The position numbers were made by a program, and so were the translations under genes. The notes beneath the pieces were generated by a model. The model saw nothing but the letters and a program-made list of their open reading frames with translations. It was not told the origin of the DNA and searched no databases. This document shows positions 18,405 to 27,648 of a stretch of 64,000 bases of DNA, one piece after another. The DNA comes from Caballeronia hypogeia (lineage in GTDB: Bacteria > Pseudomonadota > Gammaproteobacteria > Burkholderiales > Burkholderiaceae): contig NZ_FCOA02000002.1 of NCBI RefSeq assembly GCF_001544875.2, positions 310,001 through 374,000 on the forward strand. Direction: 5' to 3'. Every line of letters begins with the position of its first letter. The stretch's first letter is position 1.

Positions 18405-18968
18405 TCAGTGTCCGCTCTCGTGCGCGTCGCGTTCGAGTGGCGGCAGGCCGAGCGGCTTCCGTGCGGACTCGTAGGCGCGCACGAAGCGGGGATCGTCGTT
18501 GAGTTCGCGCGCCATCCACTTCGAAAGATCGTCGCCGCAAGCAGGGTCGGCGATATCGCGGAAACACACGGAATTCGCGGACATCACGGTGGCGGCCCAG
18601 TAGAAGCCGAAGAGCGCCTGCTTTTCGGCCGGGTCCATCGAGATGGCTTGTGGATCGGCGCCGGAGAGCCAGCGGTCCAGCCTCGCCGAAAGCGAGGCTT
18701 CGGTCTCGTGGCTGTCGTACGAAAAGACGTAGCCGCCCCCCGCCTGCGCCGTATGAAAATCGTTCATGACGACGGCGGCGACGAAGCGCGCCGCTTTCGC
18801 ATTCGGCGCAAACGATTGCGCATGTGCATCGCCGATCAGAAACCAGAATGAAACGAACAACGCATTTATTTTGCGCCGGACGCTCGCGCGGCACTTTTTA
18901 CTATTGCAGACCGTGTTCACACGAATGGGGAGGAAATAATTTCGCGTCGTTTCGAATTCGTCTGGCAT
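18405..18968 (-). CDS. putative secreted hypothetical protein
   Basis: A protein of up to 187 residues. A basic segment (SVRRKINALFVSFWFLIGDAHA) reads as a signal peptide with cleavage after AHA, preceded by an unusually long leader; a GTG at 18920 would give a more normal 171-residue precursor. The mature part has CFRDIADPACGDDLSKWMARELNDDPRF, with two Cys that could pair in the periplasm. I do not recognise the family. Codon use in the mature part is normal, supporting a real gene. Confidence 0.6.
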   Translation of the reverse strand: MPDEFETTRNYFLPIRVNTVCNSKKCRASVRRKINALFVSFWFLIGDAHAQSFAPNAKAARFVAAVVMNDFHTAQAGGGYVFSYDSHETEASLSARLDRWLSGADPQAISMDPAEKQALFGFYWAATVMSANSVCFRDIADPACGDDLSKWMARELNDDPRFVRAYESARKPLGLPPLERDAHESGH

Positions 18969-19091
18969 TTAAACCGGCATCGATTCTACTGTTTTAAGTG
19001 GCCGGTCGCGGTAAAGCCATGTTCGCATTCGAAAGAGAACCGGCGATTAAGCGGGCGAATAATACATGAACGCTTTTGGTGCATACAACGC

Positions 19092-19115
19092 AAAAACGGC
19101 CCGTGAGGGCCGTTT
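19092..19115 (-). terminator. rho-independent terminator of the cold-shock gene
   Basis: Perfect 9-bp arms AAACGGCCC / GGGCCGTTT (19094-19102 and 19107-19115) with a 4-base loop, followed on the minus strand by a run of T. It lies 26 bases past the cold-shock gene stop. Confidence 0.85.
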
Positions 19116-19140
19116 CCTGCCTGAAGGCTAGACGCTGGTC

Positions 19141-19344
19141 TTACAGCGGCTGGATCGTCGAAGCTTGCTTGCCCTTCGGGCCTTGCTTGACTTCGAAGCT
19201 CACCTTCTGGTTCTCCTGGAGCGACTTGAAACCCTTGGACTGGATTTCGGAGAAATGTGCAAACAGGTCCTCGCCGCCGTCATCCGGCGTGATGAAACCA
19301 AAACCCTTTGCATCGTTGAACCACTTGACCGTACCTGTTGCCAT
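19141..19344 (-). CDS. cold-shock protein (CspA family)
   Basis: A 67-residue single cold-shock domain. [20 protein letters not shown] holds RNP1 (KGFGFI) and [10 protein letters not shown] holds RNP2 (LFAHF), the nucleic-acid-binding surface. The length is exactly that of CspA-type RNA chaperones. The ATG at 19344 has AAGGGTTTGG upstream; the frame runs 20 codons further into the leader. A strong terminator follows. The long untranslated leader would fit temperature-dependent control known for this family, but no structure was computed. Confidence 0.95.
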   Translation of the reverse strand: MATGTVKWFNDAKGFGFITPDDGGEDLFAHFSEIQSKGFKSLQENQKVSFEVKQGPKGKQASTIQPL

Positions 19345-19586
19345 TTTTCCAAACCCTTTTGAGACGAATTTCGTTGAAGTTGCGCTTTGAAGTTCAAGCG
19401 ACACAGAGTTTTACCATGCCAGAACGCAGAGTTCAAATAAGCGTTTTTGCTAAGAGACGCGACATACGCGCGTCATACTCGTGTCGCCGCTGCTGCGCCG
19501 GCCGAATTGTTTTTGACCGGGACATTTATCTTCTCACGCCTTCCATTATCCTCGACGTTGACACCCGCACACGACGGATAAAAAAC

Positions 19587-20375
19587 ATGGCACACACGCT
19601 CTCCAACACCGCCTCACGCGCTGCGCAGGGGGCTCGACTGCTGGATACGCCGGCCATCAGGCAGGCTCGCCGCGAACTGGCCGCCTGTTTTCGGCTCGCG
19701 GCATTGCATGGCTTCGAGGAAGGCGTCTGCAATCATTTCTCGGCGACGGTGCCGGGCCACGACGATCTGTTCTTCGTCAACCCGTATGGCTATGCGTTCA
19801 GCGAGATCACGGCGCCGCGTCTCCTGATCTGCGATTTCGACGGCAATGTGATCGATGGAGAAGGCGAGCCCGAAGCCACCGCCTTCTATATTCACGCGCG
19901 CCTGCACAAGCAGATGCCGCGCGTGAAGGCGGCTTTTCACACGCATATGCCGAACGCCACCGCGCTGTGCCTGCTCGAGGGGCCGCCGCTCGTCTGGGCC
20001 GGCCAGACGGCGCTCAAGTTCTACGGCCGTACTGCCGTCGACGAGGATTACAACGGACTCGCGCTCGATGCCGCCGAAGGCGATCGCATCGCCCGCACGA
20101 TGGGCGACGCCGATATCCTCTTTCTCAAGAACCACGGCGTGATGGTGGCGGGCGCGAGCATCGCGGAAGCTTGGGACGATCTCTACTATCTGGAGCGCGC
20201 CGCCGAAGTGCAATTGCGCGCGATGAGCGCGAACCGGCCGCTCAGGGCCGTGCCGCACGAGATCGCGCAGCGCACTTACGAGCAGATGCGCGCGGGCGAT
20301 GCAGAGAGCGCACGGGCGCATCTGGCGAGCGGCATGCGGCAGTTGAGCGCAAAGGGCATCCGGTTCGAGGCGTGA
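19587..20375 (+). CDS. class II aldolase/adducin family protein
   Basis: A 262-residue cytoplasmic protein of the class II aldolase fold. The zinc ligands are visible in AAFHTHMPNA (His-x-His) and the downstream FLKNHGVMVAG His; CNHFSATVPG supplies the phosphate-binding turn and EPEATAFYIHARLH the catalytic acid. Members include fuculose-phosphate aldolase and non-catalytic paralogs. It ends one base before the convergent sugar ABC permease gene ends. Proximity to a sugar importer hints at pentose or deoxy-sugar metabolism, but strand orientation argues against co-transcription. Confidence 0.85.
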   Translation: MAHTLSNTASRAAQGARLLDTPAIRQARRELAACFRLAALHGFEEGVCNHFSATVPGHDDLFFVNPYGYAFSEITAPRLLICDFDGNVIDGEGEPEATAFYIHARLHKQMPRVKAAFHTHMPNATALCLLEGPPLVWAGQTALKFYGRTAVDEDYNGLALDAAEGDRIARTMGDADILFLKNHGVMVAGASIAEAWDDLYYLERAAEVQLRAMSANRPLRAVPHEIAQRTYEQMRAGDAESARAHLASGMRQLSAKGIRFEA

Positions 20376-21650
20376 CTACTTGCGCCCTCCGGGACGCCTG
20401 AACCAGCCGCGCTTGCCCATGTCGGTCTGCTGCAGAAACACGGCGATCACGATGATCAGCCCCTTGAGCACGAGCTGCGTGTTGCTGTCGATATCGTTGA
20501 GCAGCAGGATATTGCTCAGAAAGCCGAAGATCAGCACGCCCGCGACCGTGCCTGACACGCGCCCGACGCCGCCCGAAAGACTCGTGCCGCCGATCACCAC
20601 GGCGGCGATAGCATCCAGCTCCCAGCCCATGCCGGCGTCGGCCTTGCCTTGCCGGTACTGCGCCGCATACAGCACGCCCACCAGCGCCGACAGCAGCCCC
20701 GAGATCGCATATGCGGCCATCTTGTGACGCGCGACATCGAGACCCGACACCACCGCGCACTTCTCGTTGCCGCCGATCGCATAGAGATACTTGCCGAACA
20801 CGGTGCGGTTCATCACGAAGCCGACGACGATCGCGATCACCAGAAAGAAGAGGGCGGGCACCGGCACCACGTTGAACAGCAGCGCGCGCAGCGCTTCGAT
20901 GTCGGTGGTGGCGTTGGTGCCGCTGTAGATCGAGTAGACGGCCGTGTCCTGGCCCGCGATCAGGCGCGCCGCGCCGAGCACGCCGACCATCGCGGCGAGC
21001 GTGACGATGAAGGGCTGCATGCGTCCGCGCGTGATGATCCAGCCGTTGAGCGCGCCGAGCGTGAAGCCCGCGAGCGGCACGATCCACAACACCGCGAGTA
21101 GCGGCATGCGATGCCCGCCATGCAACGCGACATACGCGCACGCGAGCGTCGCGATCACGACCGCGACGCCCGCCTGCAGCGCCACGGGTCCGCGATTCGC
21201 AACGCGCGCCGCTTGCGTTTCGCGCGCACGCATGATGCCGCGCACGACGCCGAGCGCGGCGAACACGATCGCGAACACGGCGATCGCATCGAGCACGAGC
21301 GATGCATATGTCGCGCGATTCCAGCCGTCGGTCGTGAGCAGCATCGCGGCCAGCACGCTGCCGAGCCCCATGATCGCGCCGACCGACAGATCGATGCCCG
21401 CCGTGATGATCACGAGCGTCATGCCGATGGAAATCACGCCGACGTTCGCGACCTGCCGGAACACGTCCGAGATGTTCGCGCTCGACAGAAAGATGTTGCC
21501 GCCGTCCGCTGCGTGCGGCGACGTGAGCGCGCCCACCACGAGCAGCACGATGAGCCCGAGGTAATACTTGAGATAGGTGAGAAACGTGCTCAGGTGTCGC
21601 TGGCGTGCGGTGGCCGCGTGCTCGGCGAGTTGGTCCTGCGCTTGCAGCAT
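20376..21650 (-). CDS. sugar ABC transporter permease (RbsC/XylH type)
   Basis: A 424-residue permease, longer than the ~330 of RbsC because of an extra loop and helices around residues 80-165. It contains VGVISIGMTLVIITAGIDLSVGA, the hallmark of ribose/xylose-type permeases, and IGGTSLSGGVGRVSGTVAGVLI near the C-terminus. It is the last gene of a binding protein - ATPase - permease operon on the minus strand, 23 bases after the ATPase gene. The protein forms the membrane channel for sugar import. Confidence 0.9.
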   Translation of the reverse strand: MLQAQDQLAEHAATARQRHLSTFLTYLKYYLGLIVLLVVGALTSPHAADGGNIFLSSANISDVFRQVANVGVISIGMTLVIITAGIDLSVGAIMGLGSVLAAMLLTTDGWNRATYASLVLDAIAVFAIVFAALGVVRGIMRARETQAARVANRGPVALQAGVAVVIATLACAYVALHGGHRMPLLAVLWIVPLAGFTLGALNGWIITRGRMQPFIVTLAAMVGVLGAARLIAGQDTAVYSIYSGTNATTDIEALRALLFNVVPVPALFFLVIAIVVGFVMNRTVFGKYLYAIGGNEKCAVVSGLDVARHKMAAYAISGLLSALVGVLYAAQYRQGKADAGMGWELDAIAAVVIGGTSLSGGVGRVSGTVAGVLIFGFLSNILLLNDIDSNTQLVLKGLIIVIAVFLQQTDMGKRGWFRRPGGRK

Positions 21651-21673
21651 GATTCGAGTCTCCGTTTATCGCT

Positions 21674-23191
21674 TCAGGGCGACGCCATTCTGATCAGCAC
21701 AGCGCCCGAAAACCGCTCGCGCGTCAGCACGCCGCGCGCGCGACCTTCGCACATCACGAGGATGCGGTCGGACAGCAGCATCAGTTCGTCGATCTCCGAA
21801 CTCGCGACGATCACCGTCACGCCCTCGCGAGCCGCCGCGAGAATTTGCCGATAGATCTCGGCTTTCGCTGCGACATCGACGCCGCGCGTGGGTTCGTCGA
21901 GCAGCAGAATGCGCGGCTTCGTCATCAGCCATTTGCCGATGATGAGCTTCTGCTGGTTGCCGCCCGATAACGTGCTCGAATCCTGTGCGAGGCTGCGATG
22001 CTTCACGTTCGATGCGCGCGCCTGGCGATCCGCCCACGCACGCATGCGAGCGCGCCGATAAAAAGGAAAGCCCGGCGCGCGCGACAGCGAAGGCAAAACC
22101 AGATTCGCTTCGAGCGACTGATCGAGCACGAGCCCGTCCTTCTTGCGGTCTTCGGTGACGAACGCGAGTCCCGCGGCGGCCGCGCGATCGGGCGAATCGA
22201 TGGTGCGCGAGTGTCCCGCGACATGAATCTCGCCCTCGCGCCGATACGGCGACACGCCGAAGATCGCTTCCAGAATCTCCGTCTTGCCCGCGCCGAGCAG
22301 CCCGGAAATGCCGAACACTTCGCCCTGCTGCACGGCGAACGATACGTCCCACACCAGCGGGCGCGCCGGTCCCCGCAACGTGAGGGCGCGCACGTCGACG
22401 GCGAGGGGACGTTCCTGCGGCGCGTCGGCTTCGGTGCGCTCGGGCGGCGCGAAGTCCTTTCCGATCATCATCGAGACGAGCGCCGACGATGACTCGACCT
22501 GCCGCATAGGCAACGTCGCAATGCGCCGTCCGTCGCGCAACACGGTCACGCGGTCCGCGACCGCGAACACTTCGCCCAGCCGGTGACTGATCAGCACGAT
22601 GCCCATGCCGCGTTCGCGCAGGTCTTTCGTGAGCGTGAGCAGCGCCTGCGTTTCGGTGTCGGAAAGCGCGGAGGTCGGTTCGTCCATGATGAGCACGCGT
22701 GCGTCCGCGAGCAGCGCCTTGGCGATCTCGACGAGCTGTTTCTCGCCGACACGCAGGGCGCCCACGAGCACGTCCGGCGTGGCGCGAAAGCCGAGCTGCG
22801 CGAGCACTTTCGCCGCCGCCGCCCGCATCGCGCGGCGATCGGGAAAGCCCATGCGCGTGCGCACTTCCTTGCCGAGAAAGATGTTGTCGACGGCGGACAG
22901 CGTATCGACGAGATTCAGTTCCTGATGAATGGTCGCGATGCCCGCGCGCGCGGCGTCGTTCACGCTCGACATGCGCGTGGTCTCGCCGCGCACGCGGATG
23001 CTGCCCGCATCGGGCGAATAGAGGCCGCCGAGTATCTTCATCAGGCTCGACTTGCCCGCGCCGTTCTCGCCGACGAGCGCATGAACCTCGCCCGAGGCCA
23101 CATCGAAGTCGACGCCCGACAGCGCGGCGCTGCCGTTGAACGAAATCGACAGGCCCGAGGCTTCGATGAGCGGCGCGATGACGGTTGCCAT
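21674..23191 (-). CDS. sugar ABC transporter ATP-binding protein, two ABC domains
   Basis: A 505-residue tandem ATPase of the RbsA/XylG type. Domain 1 has Walker A GENGAGKSS (residues 41-49) and LIMDEPTSALSD; domain 2 has GLLGAGKTE (about 290-300), a canonical LSGGNQQK signature and LLLDEPTRGVDV. The first-domain signature is degenerate (LRVGEKQLVEIAKA), which is normal in this subfamily. It energises import by the neighbouring permease. The start lies 19 bases after the binding protein stop. Confidence 0.92.
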   Translation of the reverse strand: MATVIAPLIEASGLSISFNGSAALSGVDFDVASGEVHALVGENGAGKSSLMKILGGLYSPDAGSIRVRGETTRMSSVNDAARAGIATIHQELNLVDTLSAVDNIFLGKEVRTRMGFPDRRAMRAAAAKVLAQLGFRATPDVLVGALRVGEKQLVEIAKALLADARVLIMDEPTSALSDTETQALLTLTKDLRERGMGIVLISHRLGEVFAVADRVTVLRDGRRIATLPMRQVESSSALVSMMIGKDFAPPERTEADAPQERPLAVDVRALTLRGPARPLVWDVSFAVQQGEVFGISGLLGAGKTEILEAIFGVSPYRREGEIHVAGHSRTIDSPDRAAAAGLAFVTEDRKKDGLVLDQSLEANLVLPSLSRAPGFPFYRRARMRAWADRQARASNVKHRSLAQDSSTLSGGNQQKLIIGKWLMTKPRILLLDEPTRGVDVAAKAEIYRQILAAAREGVTVIVASSEIDELMLLSDRILVMCEGRARGVLTRERFSGAVLIRMASP

Positions 23192-23210
23192 CTCGTGCCT
23201 GGCCCGTGGC

Positions 23211-24185
23211 TCAGTGACTCGCGATGTATTGCTTCGCGTTGTCCGCGAAGATGCCCTGCGTCGGCAGCGTCACTTTCTTCGGCACCTTGTCGCCGTGCAG
23301 CACCTTGAGCGACTGGCGGATGCCTTCGGCGCCCGGCGTCGGATACATGAACGTGCCCGCGAGCAGACCTTGCTCGACCCAGGTCGCGCCTTCCTGCGGC
23401 AGCCCGTCGATGCCGACGAATTTGATGCTCTTGTCGCGGCCCGCGTCCTTGGCGGCAAGATACGCGCCATAGGCCATCGGATCGTTGTGGCCGTAGACCA
23501 CGTCGATCTTCGGCTGCACGCGCAGCACGGTCTTCATATAGTCGTAGGCCTTGTCCTGTTTCCAGTCGCAGTCCACGCGCTCGCCCACGCGCTTGATGCC
23601 TTTCTCCTTGCTGATGACCTTGTCAGCGCCGTCGTGACGGTCGTGCGCGGGCTGCGCGCCGAAGCCGCCCCAGATCTCGACCAGATTGCCCTGCGCCTTG
23701 CCCGGGCCACCCATCAGCTTGACGATGAAGTTGCCCGCTTCCTCGCCGATCTGCACGTTGTCGCCGCCGATGAACTGCGTGAACTGATCGCCGTTCACTT
23801 CGCGATCCAGCACGAACACCGGAATGCCCGCCTTGTAGGCCTTTTCGACGACACCCGTCAGACCCGCCGACTCCTTGGGCGAAATGAAGATCGCGTCCAT
23901 CTTCTGCGTGATGAAGTTCTCCATGTCGGCGTTCTGCTTGTCGGTGCGATCTCCCGCATCCGCGATGATCAGTTCGACCTCGGGATGCTTCGCGGCCTCG
24001 GCCTTCATGTCCTTGTTGAACTGTACGCGCCACGGCTCGACCGTCGTGACCTGCGAGAACCCGAAGCGATATTTCTTCTGCTGCGCGAACGCCGGCTGGG
24101 CGATGAGCGCCGAGAAGGTGCCGACCGCACCCGCCAGCGGGGCGGCGATGAGACTCGCGGTGATGATGCGTCGTTTGCTGTCCAT
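23211..24185 (-). CDS. sugar ABC transporter substrate-binding protein
   Basis: A 324-residue periplasmic binding protein, first gene of the operon, with an AGGAGAG ribosome site. The signal peptide (SKRRIITASLIAAPLAGAVG to AFAQ, about residues 1-34) is followed by the type I fold: FGFSQVTTVEPWRVQFNKDM, then MDAIFISPKESAGLTGVVEKA, VFVLDREVNGDQ and VVYGHNDPMAYGAYLAAKDAG. The pattern is closest in memory to YtfQ/RbsB-type galactofuranose, ribose or arabinose binders. Exact sugar unresolved. A probable LacI operator lies about 95 bases before the start. Confidence 0.9.
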   Translation of the reverse strand: MDSKRRIITASLIAAPLAGAVGTFSALIAQPAFAQQKKYRFGFSQVTTVEPWRVQFNKDMKAEAAKHPEVELIIADAGDRTDKQNADMENFITQKMDAIFISPKESAGLTGVVEKAYKAGIPVFVLDREVNGDQFTQFIGGDNVQIGEEAGNFIVKLMGGPGKAQGNLVEIWGGFGAQPAHDRHDGADKVISKEKGIKRVGERVDCDWKQDKAYDYMKTVLRVQPKIDVVYGHNDPMAYGAYLAAKDAGRDKSIKFVGIDGLPQEGATWVEQGLLAGTFMYPTPGAEGIRQSLKVLHGDKVPKKVTLPTQGIFADNAKQYIASH

Positions 24186-24278
24186 TGCGTCTCTCCTGTT
24201 TTGGTTGCCAGCTTCGGATTCGGCTTTCGGGTTTCGTGTTGCTCTCGCTGGTTCTGATCGTTTCTGATCGATGAAAAA

Positions 24279-24290
24279 TAAAACGTTACA
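24279..24290. promoter_or_regulatory. probable LacI-type operator upstream of the sugar ABC operon
   Basis: TAAAACGTTACA matches 10 of 12 positions of TGAAACGTTTCA, the core of the perfect palindrome in front of the adjacent lacI-type gene. It lies about 95 bases upstream of the binding-protein start. Confidence 0.55.
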
Positions 24291-24308
24291 GTGCGCTTCG
24301 TCAGTCGT

Positions 24309-25418
24309 TCACTCGCGCTCCGCGAGCGCGGTCCGCTTGCGCGCGCGTCCGGCGTTCTGTTGCGCGGTGGCGGTGTCCTTGCTGCCTTTGCCCGTCGTCC
24401 TGCCTGGCGGCGCGGTGCTTTCGCGCACGCGCAAATCGGCTTTCATTCGCAGATGCACGGGCTCCGAGGCTTCACCCTCGAGCTGCTTGTGCAGCAGTTG
24501 CCAGATCGCGCGCCCCACCGCTTCCACCGGCTGATGAATCGAGCTGATGCGCGGATGCAGCACGGACATCCACGGCGCGTCGTCGAAGGACAGCAGCGAG
24601 ACGTCGTCGGGCAGGCGCAGTTCGGCATCGCGTATCGCGCGCAATGCGCCGAGCGTCGCGACGTTCGCGCCGGTGAACAGCGCCGTCGGACGCTCGCGCT
24701 CGGACAGCAGCCCGAGCGTCGCGGCGTGACTTTCGGTATCGGTCATGCCGCACACGACGACGCGCGCGTGACGCTCGAGCCCCGCGCGTTTCATCGCGTC
24801 CATGTAGCCGTCCGCGCGCTCGCGGCTGTTGACGAGATCGAGCGCATTGACGATGAACGTGATGCGCTTGTGCCCCAGCGCGATCAGATGATCGGTGCCG
24901 TCGCGCGCGGCGCGGCGGCTGTCGGTCGTTACCGTGTTCGCGGGAAAGCTGTTATCGACGCGGTCGGCCATGACGAGCGGCACGTCGCATTCGCGCAGCT
25001 CGTCGATCGCATGCGCGTAGCCGTGACACGGAATGATGATCATGCCCGCCACCTGCCGCGACAGCACGAAGCGAATGCGTTCGGCCTCGCGCTCGGGGTC
25101 TTCCTGCGCGTGCGCGAGCAGCAGGCGATAGCCGCTCGCGAGCGCGTGATCCTCGACCACGCACAGCAGCTCGATGAAGAACGAGTTCGTCAGATCGGGC
25201 ACGACGAAGCCGATGGAGGTCGAGCGGCTGCTGCGCAACTCTGCCGCGAGACTGTTGCGCCGGTAGCCGAGCTGGCGCGCCGCATCCCACACTTGTTGAC
25301 GCCGCGCCGGACTCACGCCTTCCGCGCCCGCCATGACCTTCGATGCGGTTCCAAGCGACACGCCTGCCGCATTCGCGACATCCTTGAGCGTGGTGGTCGA
25401 TTTTTTTCGTGAGTCCAA
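24309..25418 (-). CDS. LacI-family transcriptional regulator of the sugar ABC operon
   Basis: A 369-residue repressor. The helix-turn-helix is TTLKDVANAAGVSLGTASKVMAG and the hinge follows; the sugar-binding core runs from about residue 62 (STSIGFVVPDLTNSFFIELL) to 330. The C-terminus has an extra basic, Ala/Arg-rich tail of about 35 residues. The start is TTG, the only candidate close to the DNA-binding domain. It lies directly upstream of the importer genes on the same strand, and a 24-bp palindrome sits 16 bases before its start, so autoregulation is likely. Confidence 0.9.
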   Translation of the reverse strand: MDSRKKSTTTLKDVANAAGVSLGTASKVMAGAEGVSPARRQQVWDAARQLGYRRNSLAAELRSSRSTSIGFVVPDLTNSFFIELLCVVEDHALASGYRLLLAHAQEDPEREAERIRFVLSRQVAGMIIIPCHGYAHAIDELRECDVPLVMADRVDNSFPANTVTTDSRRAARDGTDHLIALGHKRITFIVNALDLVNSRERADGYMDAMKRAGLERHARVVVCGMTDTESHAATLGLLSERERPTALFTGANVATLGALRAIRDAELRLPDDVSLLSFDDAPWMSVLHPRISSIHQPVEAVGRAIWQLLHKQLEGEASEPVHLRMKADLRVRESTAPPGRTTGKGSKDTATAQQNAGRARKRTALAERE

Positions 25419-25433
25419 GGCGCGATATCGTCG

Positions 25434-25457
25434 ATATTCTGAAACGTTTCAGAATAT
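25434..25457. promoter_or_regulatory. 24-bp perfect palindromic LacI operator
   Basis: Perfect self-complementary sequence centred on the CpG at 25445/25446 with core TGAAACGTTTCA and flanks ATATTC / GAATAT. It lies 16 bases upstream of the lacI-type TTG start. The central CG inside an A/T-flanked palindrome is the standard LacI-family operator form. Confidence 0.8.
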
Positions 25458-25512
25458 TAGAAAGCGCGGACCCGTCGGGCAAGTGAGTGTTTTTACCGAG
25501 CCCGTGCGCGTC

Positions 25513-26088
25513 TTACATCGAGGTGTCGTGGAGATCCTTGACGATGGGCGGGCCGATCCTGAAGTCCGAGAAGCGCACGGTCAGCCCGCCGCGTTCGGGC
25601 GTGCAGCACATCGGTCCGACGAGCAGGCGCGTGTTCGTGGAGAAGGGCGCGAGGCGCATCAGCGTCCAGTGGCGTTCATCGGCGCTGCATTGCGCTTTGA
25701 GCACGCCTTGTGCGACGGTCATGCGCAGGCGGAAGCGGTTCGTGTCAGCGCGCGCGCCGGGCGACCAGTCGGAGAGGTCGTTCGTCAGCACCGTGCTGAA
25801 GCTGAGCGCGCCGTCGCTGTATTCGGCGCCGGCCTTGATCCAGCGTTCGGCGCTCTCGCGCACCATCAGGCCGGCCTGATCATAGAGCGAGGCGAAATCG
25901 CCATCGACCGCCACTTCGGCGGTGAAGTCGCCGTCCACGCTGACCGCGAAGACATGGCCGTTGTCGCGCACGAAACCGTAGTGCGTCTTGCGCCAGAAAT
26001 CCGTGTTCGTGTCGGTGGTGACGTGGAGCGTCTCGTTCTCGACGCGCCATTGCGCGGGCTCGTTGATCCATCGGCATTGCTCGAACAT
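25513..26088 (-). CDS. DUF1349 domain protein
   Basis: A 191-residue soluble protein with the concanavalin-like DUF1349 fold. Recognisable elements are the N-terminal ENETLHVTTDTNTDFWRKTHYGF, then SLYDQAGLMVRESAERWIKAGAEY and a C-terminal VGPMCCTPERGGLTVRFSDF. Length and order match the family completely. The biochemical role is unknown; related proteins are found beside sugar genes. MFEQCRW is taken as the start, leaving out 28 upstream codons without a ribosome site. Confidence 0.85.
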   Translation of the reverse strand: MFEQCRWINEPAQWRVENETLHVTTDTNTDFWRKTHYGFVRDNGHVFAVSVDGDFTAEVAVDGDFASLYDQAGLMVRESAERWIKAGAEYSDGALSFSTVLTNDLSDWSPGARADTNRFRLRMTVAQGVLKAQCSADERHWTLMRLAPFSTNTRLLVGPMCCTPERGGLTVRFSDFRIGPPIVKDLHDTSM

Positions 26089-26247
26089 GGCGTCTCCGTC
26101 GCGTGGATGGTGCGCCAGTATGGCACGGCGCCATGCGTCGTCATGATGCGGCGCAGCGAGTTGAGTGCGCATACGAGATGGTTTTATGCGGCGGCTGCAC
26201 TAACATGAACGAACACGTGTCGTCCTGTTTTTTGGAAAGGGAGAACG

Positions 26248-27639
26248 ATGGTCAGGCTGATGATGATCCTGCTGGGCGTCGAGTATCTGCGCAATCGCTG
26301 GCGCAGCCTGATGGCGGTCGGCTGGCTGCTGCTCGTCGTCGGCATGGGCGTGTTCATCGATGCGCTCGACGGCGCACTCGGCTTTCCCATTACGCTGGTC
26401 GGCTGGCTGCTGCTGATCGAAAGCGCGCTCACGCTCGCGGTCGCGTGGGCGGGCGTGGGCGGGCAGCGCAGGCTGCGTCACGCGAAGGGCATCGCGTTCG
26501 CGCTCGCGGCGGCGCTGATTTTCGAGGGCAATCATCATGGCCACTTCATCTTGTCGATCCTGATCGGCATCGCTTTCGTGCTCGATGGTCTGCTGCAGGC
26601 GACCTCCGCTCTCGTGGTGCGTTACCGGCGTTATCAGGTCGCACTCGGCTTTGCGGTCTTCGAGATTCTTCTGGGCGTGTTCATGATTCAGCCGTACCCG
26701 ACGCACTACAAGGGCACGGTGCCGTATTGCGTGGGCGCGTTCTTCATCTTCGCCGGATGGAACCTGATCGTGGTCGCCTCGCGCGTGCGCAAGCTGGCGA
26801 GCAACCCGGCCGTATGGGGCGACCCCAGCGCGGAAGCGGCGAGCGTAGCGGGCAATGCTGGCGACGAGCCACGTCACGCCCTGCAGACGCGCGAATGGGA
26901 CGGGCCGCCCGCGGACGATGAACCCGCGCTCACCGTGCATGTATGGACGCCGGTGGGATCGTCGAAGGCACAGACGCAATGGCATCCGATCGTGGATCGC
27001 TACATCGCGGCGGTCGACCGCAACGGCGTGATCTCCACGGGTCATGCCGCGCTCGAAGCGCCCGATGGCACCTATGTGAGCCTGTATCCGGCGGTCGAGA
27101 TCGACCGCTCGCCCGATGATTTCGCGCGCCTCTTGCGCGCCACGCGCGAGAACGACGTGCCGGGTCTGTTTCAGCCGAGCTATGCGATCGAATCGAAGGC
27201 GTGGTGTCCATCCACCGTGCGCGTGCGGATCCGCAATTACGATGCGCTTCGTCTCGCCCGATTCTGGAGCACCTATCGCGAGGACAAGACTTATAACCTC
27301 ACGTATCGCAATTGTTCGAGCAGTGTGTCGCGCGCGCTCGAAGCGGCGCTCGAGGGCGCGGCGGGAAGGCTGTACGGCGCGCGCGCCGGCTGGGGCGCGC
27401 TGTTGCGGATGATCGTCACGCCCGAGCTCTGGGTCGCGGCGCAGATTCGCAAGCGTGCCGTGACGATGGCCTGGACGCCCGGCCTCACGCTCGACTATGC
27501 ACGCGCGCTCAGCATGGTCGCCGATCCACGTCCTTATGGCTGGCTCAAGGTCGCGCGAATGGCGCTCATGAAGATGCGGGATTCGCGGCGGGAATGGCGC
27601 GCGGGGGGATCGAATGCCGATCCGCCCGCGCAGGTGTAG
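26248..27639 (+). CDS. HdeD/DUF308-like membrane protein fused to a papain-like domain
   Basis: A 463-residue two-part protein. Residues 1-178 hold about six membrane helices in the repeated HdeD/DUF308 pattern (RNRWRSLMAVGWLLLVVGMG...). After a charged linker (about 185-228) comes a soluble domain of about 235 residues with two diagnostic elements: ISTGHAALEAPDGTYVSLYP (His266) and YNLTYRNCSSSVSRALE (Cys356). The His-before-Cys order fits a circularly permuted NlpC/P60 or papain-like hydrolase. The ATG has GGGAG upstream. Substrate and localisation of the soluble domain (probably cytoplasmic by the positive-inside rule) are inference; the catalytic assignment rests on these two motifs only. 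Confidence 0.75.
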   Translation: MVRLMMILLGVEYLRNRWRSLMAVGWLLLVVGMGVFIDALDGALGFPITLVGWLLLIESALTLAVAWAGVGGQRRLRHAKGIAFALAAALIFEGNHHGHFILSILIGIAFVLDGLLQATSALVVRYRRYQVALGFAVFEILLGVFMIQPYPTHYKGTVPYCVGAFFIFAGWNLIVVASRVRKLASNPAVWGDPSAEAASVAGNAGDEPRHALQTREWDGPPADDEPALTVHVWTPVGSSKAQTQWHPIVDRYIAAVDRNGVISTGHAALEAPDGTYVSLYPAVEIDRSPDDFARLLRATRENDVPGLFQPSYAIESKAWCPSTVRVRIRNYDALRLARFWSTYREDKTYNLTYRNCSSSVSRALEAALEGAAGRLYGARAGWGALLRMIVTPELWVAAQIRKRAVTMAWTPGLTLDYARALSMVADPRPYGWLKVARMALMKMRDSRREWRAGGSNADPPAQV

Positions 27640-27648
27640 GCCGCCGAC

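Noticed and set aside
18263..18415. Short minus-strand reading with good codon use (LRFPERVVDPSGNASRAALPV) ending at 18263
   Set aside because: No start codon or ribosome site could be placed and the region overlaps the end of another gene; kept only as a possible fragment.
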